From Euwallacea fornicatus (taxonomy: Eukaryota; Arthropoda; Insecta; Coleoptera; Curculionidae): 64,000 nt of DNA. Under the pieces are notes generated by a model. The model was given only the letters and a program-made list of their open reading frames with translations, was not told the origin of the DNA and did not search any database. Positions 1-11,820 of the stretch are shown piece after piece. Position 1 is the stretch's first letter. The number at the start of each line of letters is the position of its first letter. Position numbers and translations under genes: made by a program. The stretch is from positions 3,224,001 to 3,288,000 of the forward strand of contig NC_089554.1 in assembly GCF_040115645.1 (NCBI RefSeq), given 5' to 3'.

Positions 1-714
1 GTACCATTGAAAACTTTGAGCCCGGCTTATTTTGAACTACAATCAAAATATTAGAAATTGCCGTAACAGGTCTAATTTTTTTTTTCGAAAAGCATACATT
101 TAGGCGTTAAATGCAGATTCACCAAAACAACCCCTTTCGGGGGCGCGTGTTCAACTTTGGAATCTCAAATGGCACCATACGTCGAGAGACACCTCATTTG
201 GCGGAGTTTTTAGTTCTGATTTCTCAGCATCTAATTTGTTTTCAATTTTACGTGCATTGAAATATATTGAAAATGATTGGAATATTTGGAATTTTCAATT
301 CGAACTGAATTGAGCTGCTAAATAAACTTGTCCGTTCTAGGCACTGCCACCTCAAGCCTCATTGTAAATTGCCTAAAGTGTACCTACTTTAAAATTTGTG
401 CATTACGTTGGTTTATTATTTAATAGGTGATTTAAAAATTTCAATTTAATTTCGAATAAAAAAAAATTAAAAACAAAACGACGTGCTGATAATCAGAACG
501 AAAACCCCTTTCGAATGAGGTCTCACTCGATCTACGGTGCCATTTGAGGTTCCAAAGTTGAATGAACCCGCTCGAGGGGGGTTATTTTGCTGAATCTCCC
601 ATTAACGCTGAAATGTGTCTTCCTCGAAAACAAAATCAACGTGTTTATTAATTTTTAATATTTCGATCGTAGTTCAAAATAATTCGGGTGCAAAATTTTC
701 AATGGTACACCCTA
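1..714. repeat. Fold-back (palindromic) element, left tip cut by the window edge
   Basis: The first ~270 bases reappear as their reverse complement at about 430-714. For example, GTACCATTGAAAA at 1-13 pairs with TTTTCAATGGTAC at 695-707. A block ending ...CTCAAATGGCACC near 165-177 pairs with GGTGCCATTTGAGG near 537-550. The right end runs into ACCCTATA, so the full terminus was probably TA-YAGGGTGTACC, like other elements in the window. No transposase reading frame lies between the arms, so this looks like a non-autonomous MITE of fold-back type. Arm identity is imperfect, which suggests an old copy. Confidence 0.8.
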
Positions 715-2828
715 TATATAACATATTGTTTAGCCAGTTTGAAGTACTCAGATTATTGAAATTAACACATTGACCTCCATTTATGTCTCCATGCACCAAA
801 GTAAAAGCCGCAGAATTTCCTTAAACGGATGGTCATAATGCAACTGTTAAAGCTGACAAATACGAACGTTACGCACTTATGATTTATGGTGATCGACGTG
901 TTCATCATTACAAAGATGGAGCTCGGAATGAATACTAAATCACCTGTTGGTATGCATTTTAAGTCCCAGGAGTTACAACCTGATTGACCCGGGATATATG
1001 GAAGGCGCAAATTTTATCGAAGTGAAAACAAACGGTTAATCAGATTGATTGATAATGTAAAACCATCGAGAAATAATTAATATGGAGAGTTTGGTCGGGC
1101 AATGGAGATGTAATGATACCGTGATAGCATAAGCTAGCAGGCACAAACGTAGAGCAACTAATTATCCCATTTACATACTAGCAGTACTACCTGACCATTT
1201 ATTTTTTAAAATAATTTAAGCTCAATGCCCCCTGAAATGTCCTCAATGCCATCAGAATGACGCGATTTACACTGAACAATCAAACACCCTGTATGCACCT
1301 GAAAATGTTTACTGAGGCAAATAAGTTGCGTCCTCCTTCTTTAAGAGTTCTCTTACCAAATACGAGTAGATACTTTGACGACATTGGACATATGTTTTCT
1401 AGTGCGATTACCATATCATTCCGCATATGATACTTACCTTGGCAAACAAATTGTGATGTATTTTCATTGAACGTGATCAGCCACATTCTGCAAACAACGT
1501 AACCGGCATTCAAAGATGCTGAGGGTGTGAACCCAGGTGAATCCCTTGGAAATTCCGCCGAACGCCATGGTCCAGAAAGTGTTTTTATGAGATGAGAAGT
1601 GAACTTAGTTTACTCTCTCCAGTTTTGGAAGCAGGACCAATTTTCGTAGGTTATTATTTGAAACATCTCCGAAATCACTCAGCCTGTGGCAATCTTGCCA
1701 AATTTACTTCAATGAGATTCATATATTCGTGAAGAAAACTTTTGTCTAAGTTAACGAACCTTGAAGCTCCAGCGGGTTCACGGGGTTCGGAGTATTATAC
1801 GCATGGAATACCCTAAACCCAAACGAACAAGATGGCCTTTATGAGGACGTTAATCATTATCATTTCCGAGAGGTATATGTACGTGTGGATGACTCTTTGA
1901 AACGTACACGTGTGGACACATAAAATAAATCAAACCTGTTTATCATTAAAAGAAAAAATGGCAACCAATTACTTTATTGGGTCATTCAAGCATAATTCTA
2001 AAGCATAATCCCATTAGTCACTTTCTAAAAACCAATTCACAGCAAATTGACCAAAGATATGAAAATAACTATGCATTAGCTAGTTGCAGGAAACGCGATA
2101 ACAAACAATCCTATCGAAATATAATAATACAATATGATTTATATATTGCATTATTCTAATATCGGATTTTCTGGGTGGCTGCCCGTCCAGTTTACATAAC
2201 TTACCGGATTACCACACTGCCGCCATCCGCCATATTATCATATCTCTTCCTTGTGGATTGTAAACTTTTTATATCTTAAGTAGCAATCTGCGTGTTTTGC
2301 AAGCACACCTAACAAGCCAACGGTAGTACAATCTGATTAAGGACTGCATTACATCGTAATTAATTGGTCGTATTCGGTGTACTTACTCAAGTAGTGTTAA
2401 TACATGTTCTTGTCTCCGCAGAAATTATACAATTTCTGATAGAACTACTAAAAAAAGTAGTTTAGTTCAATCAGATAGTGAAGAGATTAAATGTTTATAT
2501 TTTGTGACCTCGCGGCAACGATTCTGCCATAAGGTCATTATGAATAAAATACTGTACGTAACGGTCGTATCAAATAATTCCCGATCAACAGGATTTGAAA
2601 CAAGTCATGTTTACTGCGCGCATGTCAAGCAAGCGCGAAAAGCGATACTTTACCGCACTCGTTATGTTTCGCAGCGCCTTAGCTATTAGAGATGTCAAGA
2701 GAAACTCGTAATGGGCGAGAAATCTTCGACCCACGAACGAAGACTTCTTTTCTAAAAATGGCGTGGTAACATAAATTTTAAAAGTATGTTAGTCTTTACT
2801 TAACACCCTGCATCAACGTGCATATACG
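715..2828. other. Gene-free stretch
   Basis: Only short open frames without recognisable protein features occur here, and I see no paired inverted repeat. It may be intergenic, or an intron of the plus-strand gene that follows if that gene has upstream exons. Confidence 0.5.
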
Positions 2829-3702
2829 GGGTGTTTCATAGATATACTAACAAACTTACAGCGGATGTAGAGCTGATAAAAACAAATGTTTAGATAAGAT
2901 AAAGTCACATCCGAAATCGCTTCGTTTCCAAGTTGCAGAGTGTTTAATTTGTTATTTTATTTAAATAATTGAAAAACGGCTTGGTATAAGGACAAAAAAG
3001 TGGGAACACACTAAGGCAGGATAAATGTGCATGTTCTAGAGCAGACAGAATATTTCCATCTACACCAGAGGCGTTCTTGCGGCCATTCAACGTTTCTACA
3101 TGTTTAAATGGCTCCGACTCTAACGGAACCATCCTTAGGAAGACGACTATTATTTCGCGATGGGGCACGCTTAGACATGTTTGCCTTCATGCCACCTGTC
3201 TCTACTTAAAGAAAATTAAATTAATTTCTATTAAATGATTTAAAAAAAAACGACACTCGGAAACCTCTATCGGTTTTTTCGCAGGCACAGGAACAAGATT
3301 TTTTTTTTATCTTGAAAACGGCTACTTGAGCATTAAAACACTAAGAAATTTTTTTTATTAAGAATTTATGGAATTTTAAAAATTTATACTCGCATTAAAA
3401 AAAAGTCAGTGGCGTTTCGTTTTTTTTACTAAAAATATTCTGATGAGTGGCCGTACGGAGGCCACTAGTTTGGGTAGAAATATTCTGCCTATTTCAGAAT
3501 ATGCACCTTTTTTACTAGTTACTTTCATGTTCTCGTCACAAACCGTTTTTGAAATATAAAAAAAAAAAACACGAAAGAAGTAAAACATTTTGTATTTTGG
3601 AAACGAAGCAATGTTGGACTGAATTTTATCCGATCTAAATATTTGTTTTTATGAGCTCTACATCCCCTGAAAATTTGTCGGCATGTTTATGAAACACCTT
3701 AT
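2829..3702. repeat. Fold-back element with ~150 bp arms
   Basis: The left arm begins GGGGTGTTTCATAGATATAC at 2829 and continues through a GATGTAGAGCT block to CGCTTCGTTTCC near 2930. The reverse complement of 3590-3702 carries the same order: GGTGTTTCATAAACATGCC, GATGTAGAGCTCATAAAAAC, TTGCTTCGTTTCC. The match fades towards the centre, where AT-rich sequence and homopolymers fill the loop. No coding capacity is visible. It resembles the palindromic elements at 1-714 and 57560-58524. Confidence 0.75.
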
Positions 3703-4025
3703 ACGTCACAAACGAGCCAATCACCAACACGAAAAACCTAAACCACATCTGTGGTAGGTGCCGCATATAAAAAAAATGTTTAATATTTTCCCAGCACTTC
3801 TGTGCAGCATTGCAAAAAGCGGTTATGCAAGGTGGACCGCCAAAATTGCTCAAGGTACCTGTTCGTGGTCAAATTTAACCATCGCTTTAAATGAAACTGT
3901 AATGTACGATCGTCCTTTCATGGGTCTTGTTCGTTCGATGCAGCTACTTAAATTTCGTTTTTTTTTGTTGCGTTCCACGTTCACTTTAAATCAAGTTTTT
4001 TTATCGTTTCAGACTAAGGCGAGAC

Positions 4026-7000
4026 ATGCCGCGACGGCCTAGACAAGAAGACATTTATTGGAGTGCTGCTGAATCGGAAAGGTCAGTGCGTTCATAAGAG
4101 AAAGCCCGTAATTTCATAAAGTTCTAATGTAATTTCTTATCAGTGACGAATCCATAAAAAAACAACAAACCTACATAGACCCATGGGACTTAGAAAACTA
4201 CGCCTATATTCGGGAGCACTTGGATTCAATGGAGCTCTCCTCCAATCCCTCTGTGCCAGTCAGTGGATCGAGTGCAGGCAGCGGAGGAGACTTGGGGGAG
4301 GCAAACTCCCACTCTTTTTTTTACGTTCCTGGAACCAAGAGGTTAAGTGACAGGCATCAGGAAGTAATTAGTGGAGACTATGCAGACATCGAAGAAGTCG
4401 AGTACATGTCGAGGAGACCGCGAAATCGAAGGAAGAGCGGATATTACGAATATGGTACGGAGAAATTGTTTTATGTCTGAAAAGTTATGTAAAAATGAAT
4501 CAAGTTTATTGCCGGCTGCACAGCAGTGCCAACCGAATATAGAAATTTTTTGTGCCTGTAAATAGAACCGTATGTGTTTGGTGATGGATTTTCACTTCCC
4601 AGTTTGGTACATCATTGGTTTGGTCCCGGTTAGGTAGTATCGTACATGAAGGTTTCTCGCTTCAAGTGGAATTTTTGCAGGGTGAACTAAAGTACACGGC
4701 ATACCTATCACTAGTAAAATTATTGAGCCTCGAATATAATGTGTGATAATTACAATGCTCGAAGCATAACAACTAATTTAGTGGTAAAGCGGCAACATAA
4801 CCACTAGAAAGTTCCACCTATCGGAGAAGATAGATTATTTCTCTGAATTTTTCATTAATTTTATTATTGAGCGGATTTCAGGTTTCCTCGTGGAGATCGA
4901 TTCGCAAGTCCGGCGAGAACATTCATGGAAGTCACGACAAAATAACGAGGACTCAACGACTTTTCGGGCGGCCAGAGGTGTTGATGAATATCGGATTAAT
5001 AGGCATATATAACGCACGTTACGTAATATCATTACGCACGGTTTGAATTTTCATTACACACACTTATGTGTAATTGCCGATTTTCGATTATAGGCTATCC
5101 CTTCGTTATTAGCAAATTGCTGATATATGAGTAGAAAAATGTGTTTTCAGTTGGATAATGAAAGTCACTGGTGTGGTTAAGCCATACTTATATGTAGACA
5201 GAATTAAATACATAGTAAAGTAGTTAATGTAACATCTTACGTGATTGATACACATGTTCCTGTAGTGATTGTTTACTAATAAATTATATCGTAGAAAGTG
5301 GCTCAAAATACCGTCTTGGCAATAGACCGTGGACAGTATTAAACGGCGATAATTAATTAAATCAACAGAAATCTTCATTCATTCCGAATCGCCTTAATTG
5401 TAAGGTATTGGCTAACCACGACAACCTTCCATAGTAGAATAATCTGTGTAATTCATAAAAGATAAAACATCGCTAATTGGTTCTATTAAGGATCGACCTT
5501 CCCATTCCGCAATTTCGGATATTGTTCTCTAAAACATTTAACAACAGCAATTTTAGCATTTGCATTTCTATTGTTTTAACTTATAGCCGAAGTCCTTCTG
5601 GATTTAGTTGTCACTCAAGGAGATTGCGAAATTTTATTTACTTTCGGTAAGTAAACGATCGTAGCTTCCAATAGAGTATCTGAGGTCAACATATGCTCGT
5701 AGGAGAAAAAGCGTTCCTAACTCGTGCAGAAATACTTTATGCCTACTTGACTATTTGCCCGAAATCCACATGCTCACTCGTGTAAAAAAGTAACTCAAAA
5801 TCAATCAGAAGGTTAAAAATATGCCCATTGATTCAAGAGAAACCACTTTTAAGTAGCCCAGATTTTTCAAACGACAAACTACCATGTTTGGCTCCATTTC
5901 ATTAGGGGGCACTATTGACCAAATAGTCGCAGAAAATGATATCGTGATTTGGAGCTTTCTCATTGTTGAAAAATTGAATATTTTTAATTACGAAAATTGT
6001 GGAAATATGGTGGTTTTGAGCATTTTGTAATCGCTTGCGTGTGATATGGTATGCCTTAACAGCGAGTTCGAAGTGCGTGATATGTTTAATTTTATTAGGA
6101 ACAGTATGAAAAAATGAAAAATGTTCGATATTATCATGGTCTGCGCGAATGCAAATGCCAAGCAACAAATCGAAATTTATCTTAAAAACGACAAAGCGAT
6201 GTCACATTTTGTTTCCCAATAATCATCTCATAGTTTGGCAAGAGAAACCGCTATGTCGGATGTAATGAACCGAGACCACATCCAATCACCGAGGAAACAA
6301 TAATATTGATATTGATCCGTGATGTGATTATTACTAACTCGTCAGAAAAAAACAATACTTCTTGATTCAAAAATAATTGCAACATTAGATAAGACTTTTT
6401 AACACACAGAAGTAGAGAATGGGAAAAATTGATTATTTCCGTATAAATTGGCAATCAAGCTCATTTAATAAAATTATACAAATTGAGGCATTTAGTTTTT
6501 CAATTGTCGGATTATCTGGCATTTAATGTTCATCTGAGCCAATAGGAGAAATTTTAATTAAATGAGAGCGAAAAACAGATTAAAATTTTTAGCCAAGTTT
6601 CTGTTTTTACATGAGACTTAATTTAGAAATAAAAATGATGACAAATCGGAACTCGAAATCTTGCGGTTTAATCTGTAATTCACCACTTCTATATCTCTCA
6701 CAAAGATTAAGCCCAAGGCTTTCGATCCACTATCAAAAATTACTAATTACGCAGCATAAATTTGGGCACACTTCTCCTTTTTCGGTAAATTAACCACATC
6801 ATCCTTCTCATTAAGGCCGATGATGGATTCGTACCTGCGCATAAAACTAAAACGAACAGTTGTACAACCGGCTCTTAAATCTTAAATCATAAATCGTAAC
6901 CAAGCACGCATTAAGCCATTTTTATCGTTCTCTGTATCTCATTTCAAATAAGAAAGTCCTACGAGGAGAAGCATAAATTTTGCAACATTGCCAATATCAT

Positions 7001-7344
7001 GACTGAATCTAGCCTTACATAAATCCACCTCGCTCTGTATAAAATTGGGATACTTTTGCATAAGTTGTTTCTTGAGTACTAGACCGATTCCATAGACTTG
7101 AAAGGCTCTGATGGGAAACTTTTTTTTTTTAGATGATGAAAGTGCATACGAGTATGGCCTGAAAGACAATTCCGTGTTCGGCATCTACGACCAAGCTGGA
7201 CGGTTCAGAAAGGTTTCAGTACCAGTGAGCACCATCCACAAGCCGCTACTTGAAAGGAGTTTAAGCAGCCCCCGATATGGAGATTATTATGAGTATGAAC
7301 GATTCTTTAATAGGAATGTCGACATTGAAAACGTACTTAATTAG
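4026..7344 (+). CDS. Unknown tyrosine-rich protein, three coding exons
   Basis: Exons 4026-4081, 4144-4454 and 7133-7344 join in frame (phases 2 then 1) into 192 residues ending at TAG 7342-7344. Each junction has GT/AG borders: gtcagt, ttatcag; gtacgg, and a T-rich tract before AG at 7131-7132. The start ATG at 4026 lies in an exon whose acceptor is at 4011-4012; the frame is also open upstream, so the true start could be in an earlier exon. The protein has no signal peptide or membrane segment. It is acidic and serine-rich early, with a Ser/Gly stretch (SVPVSGSSAGSGGDLG). It then shows repeated Tyr motifs (GYYEYD, SAYEYG, GDYYEYERF) and a basic patch (MSRRPRNRRKSG). The 2.7 kb second intron is empty of clear elements. 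AATAAA near 7376 follows the stop. I do not recognise the family. That it is a real gene rests on the matching splice phases. Confidence 0.6.
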
Positions 7345-7613
7345 TTAATGATTTGTTGTTTTTCGTGCGCGATTAAAATAAAAAATAATATGTACGAGGT
7401 GCCCCATTCAAGAGTATGATTCATAATTCAACAGAATTATGATTTTAGTTGGGTATTGAATCGTTGAGAATGCAATTATTCAGCAAAGTTTTCCTTTCTA
7501 TGGAAACTTGATTGACCTCAATTAAGAATTTGACCCTAAGGAGATTTTTGCAAATAATCGCTTGGATTGCAAAATTCACGCCGATATTTGTTATAACTGT
7601 TTGTTTCTCTCAG

Positions 7614-7821
7614 ATACGATCCTTATGCTACTCGTCAGGAAATCTACAGCAGATTGGAGGACATGTCCTATACCGGGGACAGGACGATGCCCATCTACGA
7701 CGACGTAAGGAGACTGAGAAGGAAGCCGCAGAATTTCGGACTTACCAACTACGGACATTTGAAAATCGATTATTCCATTAGCTGGAATGATTTGAACAAA
7801 TACATGCGGTATAATAGTTGA
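7614..7821 (+). CDS. Candidate alternative last exon of the tyrosine-rich gene
   Basis: A strong pyrimidine tract and CAG end at 7613. The following frame, starting at TAC 7615, is open to TGA 7819-7821 and reads like protein (YDPYATRQEIYSRLEDMSY, then NFGLTNYGHLKIDYSISWN). Its Tyr-rich style matches the exons upstream. Joining in this frame needs a donor that leaves two bases of a codon. Exon 7133-7344 offers only phase 0 or 1 donors. A phase 2 GT lies inside the second exon (GTCGA|gtacat, near 4400), and an unseen exon is also possible. A phase 0 acceptor further in, after CTCGTCAG, is a third option. A different frame is open to 7781 but reads less like a protein. Confidence 0.45.
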
Positions 7822-8102
7822 GTTTATGTGTAGGACATTTGAATGAGATATAACAAAGCTAAATGAAAATTCGGCTAATTGGCTGTTTCGGGCTCTCAAA
7901 TCTTCTACGCAACGTAAATAGTGGGTTCGGTTGAGAGATATATGAGAGTGAGATATATTGCGTAGCCGCTTTGAGCACCTGAGTACCCCCAAAATATTGT
8001 CACATTTGTTTAAGATGGCTCTGCTCGGTGCCAGGAATTTTGATAATATATTGCTAAGTAGTTTACATGCACAATTCCACAGAAACGCTTTTTATTCGTT
8101 GG

Positions 8103-8640
8103 TACCATTTAGGACCACTTTAATCGGTAAAACTTCAGTTTAACCTTCAGATGAACGTTCAAGTTTAAACTGAAGATATTGAAAGATACTAGTGTTTTTG
8201 CACGATTTAGTTAACTGTTGTGCTTGATCTATTAGCTATCATTGAGACAAATTTGTAAATAAAAATCGAGAATTTTAGATGGTTTGTGATTCAATAAAAA
8301 TCACTTCATGTATGTGTTTCCGCTTGCATTTCCCCAACAGCATAACCAATTTTTCAGGTTATAACCTTCGGACTGAAATTTAAACCGTATCCGAAAAGCC
8401 GGTGTACTGGTAAAACCCCAGTTTGGAACATAAAATAGACCGCAAACGGCAAATCTTTATTGACAAGCGTTTAAACTACCGCTTAAACTGAACTTCTAAA
8501 AGTTGTCCTAAAGGTCCAACTCTGTTCCCCTGATTTAAATGCAAACTGAAGTTTAAGTAGTAGATTTCACATAATATACTTTATTATTCATTTGTCAATA
8601 TATTCAGTTTAACCGCAGGTGGAGTTTAAACTAAGATAAC
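8103..8640. repeat. Cluster of GTTTAAAC / CTTCAGTTTAA inverted motifs
   Basis: The motif TTCAGTTTAA or its complement TTAAACTGAA recurs at about 8133, 8170, 8487 and 8605, with related variants between them. A block TTAGGACCACTTT at 8109 is partly mirrored by the complement near 8495-8515. Together these look like a small decayed fold-back element. No coding frame is seen. Confidence 0.45.
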
Positions 8641-8930
8641 ACAATCTGGTATCAATAGAATACTTGTAAAATAAGCACTGAAAAGATGGATAAAATAGAT
8701 GTCAAATGTAACGTTAGAATTTAAGACACTGGTTAGTTCAATCCGAATCAGCATCTCACAATAATTCACCTATTTTGACACACCCGTTTCTTTTTTGAGA
8801 TTCTAGAATGTTCATGTTCTTTTAAATTTTCAAAATGGCAATAACACTTAAATTCAATGCTACAACCTTACGTTAAAAATACAAAAAATATAGTAAATAA
8901 TATACCAAGATACATATAAATAGCACTTAC

Positions 8931-8958
8931 CAACTTTGAAGCTCATTTTAACGTCCAT
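8931..8958 (-). CDS. Possible short first coding exon (MDVKMSFKV)
   Basis: On the minus strand an ATG at 8958-8956 opens nine codons, followed by G and a consensus donor (GTTG|gtaagtgct) at 8930. The upstream sequence is richer in CpG than its surroundings, as promoters and first exons often are. I could not find a second exon on the minus strand between 7830 and 8920, so this may be chance or a non-coding exon. Confidence 0.22.
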
Positions 8959-11640
8959 TTTACGTCATCCTCGTGATCTGGCATTCGTGTTTGACGGCAA
9001 AAACTTACCCTGAGAAAACATCAAAGCACCGAAGCCCTAGCGGTGCTTCTGCGCACGTCTCACCTGTGTCAAAGTACTTGATCAGTTGCATTTACCTTTT
9101 TGAGACGACTATTTAGCGACTTTTGAATTTTGTATAAATAGTGACGATTTATATATATCAAGTAAATATAGATCTGTCCTTAGACGGACAGTTTTTTTAT
9201 ATCGAAAATGTACGCATCGCAAACACAGAATAATAACCTCTTGCTGGTCGCAGTGTAAATAGGATCAACCCCTACCTGGGGCGAACACATAACATATATT
9301 GTACTATTTGTTAACAAATGTTAAGAATCATTTTCATCTTAAATATATCTTTTTGCGAAAAAAAATGTTTTGCTGCAGGATCGTCTACAGTTTTTCGCTC
9401 CTTTGTTTTATCCGTACGAAAAGACGTTTTTAATGGTGTTAATGCGTGTGTCCACACCATACCAACGGACATTCATATTTGCCAAATTGCCACGAGATGG
9501 TCCTGTCTAAATTGGATGAATAGTAAGTTGTACAGGGAAGCTTCATCAAGTAATCGCCAACCATTTTCGGCGGTTATATGGTCCCTTGGCATGATCGGCA
9601 CACGCTTTCAAAGTTTTCTAATAGGACATTTCAAAGGGCCTATTGTTCCTCCCACTTTTCGGTGACAAATTGAACCATCAGCAAACGAATAAACTTAATT
9701 TGAGTTTGATTGGTTGATTTACAGTTCCCAGGTTCTTCAGCTCCGTGCCAATGCTCCATATATATCATTTGTTCAATTTTTCTAGGTACTTTGTTGCGCG
9801 TGAACGATTAGACATGTCCCAACCGTTACAGTTTCGACAATAGGCACTGACCATCATGAGACATATTACTCATAGATCTAAACGTTCGAGAATTGTTTAA
9901 ACCCGAAAGGACTAAAAATATAAATAAATAAATTACGCATCTTTTACCATCTTGAAAATGATTTAATCTCATTTAAGTATAATGGTGTGAGTTAAAATTG
10001 GTAACAGGTAATAAAAATATTAGACATCTAACTATAACATCCTCACTAATTAAATGTGTCTCGTTAGGCTTGATATTTTCATTTTTCTTTTTATCTATCT
10101 CGGTTTTGCGTCTACTAGCCCAATTCAGAAACGATGGTCTAGATTAGATGGACTCCAACCTACTGATTTTCAAACAAATGGATTGATGTTCGATGACTGC
10201 CAGTTAATATACCGGGTGGCACATTTAAAATGAAACAGACCGGTTTGTGCTTTTCCAAAATTTCTGTTATCAAACGACGCTAAAAATGTCATATTTCCAA
10301 GCGTAGCGACACCCATCTAGTAAGTTGACAACAAGAATAAAGTAACAAATACACAGACTGACGTCACGTAAGGTCACATAAAGTCATTTACTCATATCAC
10401 ACTACAAGAGGGTAGTTGCTACCTTTTTCCTACATATTTTGAAATTGGTTGCAAAACTAGGTGATAACTGCTTATAGTGTACATTATTATGTACAAATTT
10501 GGAATTAAGGGAGGCATTCTACGTGTGATGTATTCATGAATTGGTGATGAAAACAATAGTTTATGAAGGTAAAAAGGAAAACACAAAGAGTGTGTTAACA
10601 AGTTCTATAACCGAAGTGTCTATGGTCAATCTAACCGGCGTCTTGTTAAATTATTTACTTTTTTTATAAATTCATAGTCAATTTAATTTTGTTCAATACT
10701 GTATGTATTTGATTTCAAAGCAATTATACTCGAAAGACGACATATCCGATTTAACGTTTATCAAAAATTTGCAATGCCAATCAAAAATCAATTACACTCA
10801 TAATTCATGTTTTTGTATTTTTTTTTGTGTTTCCAGACTTTTATGGAGTACTGTACATAAAAAAAGTTCAGGCATATTCCAATAAAGCATTTTGTTTCTC
10901 TTCCAATCGGTGGGTCCCATTTAAAAGAGTTTTGGCATGAAGCATTCCTTAAAACCTTGTTTTATTCTCATCATACTAGTAACATTCCTTAACGATAGTA
11001 ACTAGAATCATCGAGCCGGTAGGTGCCAACCACACCCACCAACATTACATAATAGCATTAGAAAATGACACCGTGTGAGCTCACGTGACATATTAGCAAT
11101 CTGTTTCTAGTTTTAACAGCTTTATAATATGTCATAAATATAAAAACTAAGATAACATAATTAAAAATGTAAGCAAGTAATTTATATAAAATAAGTATAA
11201 CGTGTATAGAGTGTATCCAAAATGACGAGCTATGGCTTGGGGCTCTCGAAAATTGTAATTTATCTGGTGACAACAGAAAGAGTGCAAATTGTTAGTTTTC
11301 TGCTATTTCATATGAAACTTTGGAGGTTACGAATTTTTCTGTATAATTTTGATTCCAACTAGTTTGACCAGTGCGACCCTGCCCTTTTTAATAGAAAAAA
11401 ACTATAATATTGTCTTCCTAAATAAATGGTCCAAATTTCACACTTTTATTTAAAATAGCAAAAAACTCACAGGGTGTACCCTCCCGTTACCACCCGGTCT
11501 AAAAACTTGGTTACATGGGAAAAAAACTGCGCATTTAAAATAGTAGCTTTATATCGCAAACCCATCAACAGTATTATTATTGGTTTTTAAATTATTTAAA
11601 TTCAATAATAACCATCCAAAAATTATGTATCTCTTGCACG
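8959..11640. other. Gene-free stretch with weak transposon traces
   Basis: No exon could be supported. A 115-residue open frame at 9318-9665 has no protein-like features. Short sequences resembling transposon tips occur at 10210 (ACCGGGTGGCAC) and 11470 (ACAGGGTGTACC), each without a visible partner. Confidence 0.45.
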
Positions 11641-11646
11641 AAATTT

Positions 11647-11652
11647 TTTAAT
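11647..11652 (-). terminator. Likely poly(A) signal of the IKK-beta gene
   Basis: ATTAAA on the minus strand lies about 170 bases past the stop codon at 11821. No closer canonical AATAAA was noticed. The call is by position only. Confidence 0.3.
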
Positions 11653-11820
11653 AGAAACAGATAAAAATGTATACGATAATATAAGGTTGGAAATTTAAGA
11701 TGCAAAATCTTATGTAGAGCACGTATAAAAATTCAAGAATTTTTTTTCTTAAAAATTTAACTAGACTAATCAGTCTCATAAAAGTACTGGCCTGTTGAAA
11801 TTAGGTCGCACATGAGTTAC

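Noticed and set aside
7591..7992. 133-residue minus-strand open frame
   Set aside because: It is antisense to the better-supported exon at 7614-7821 and has no recognisable motif.
9318..9665. 115-residue plus-strand open frame
   Set aside because: No domain, signal peptide or splice context; composition is unlike a conserved protein. The opposite strand also gives no clear transposase.
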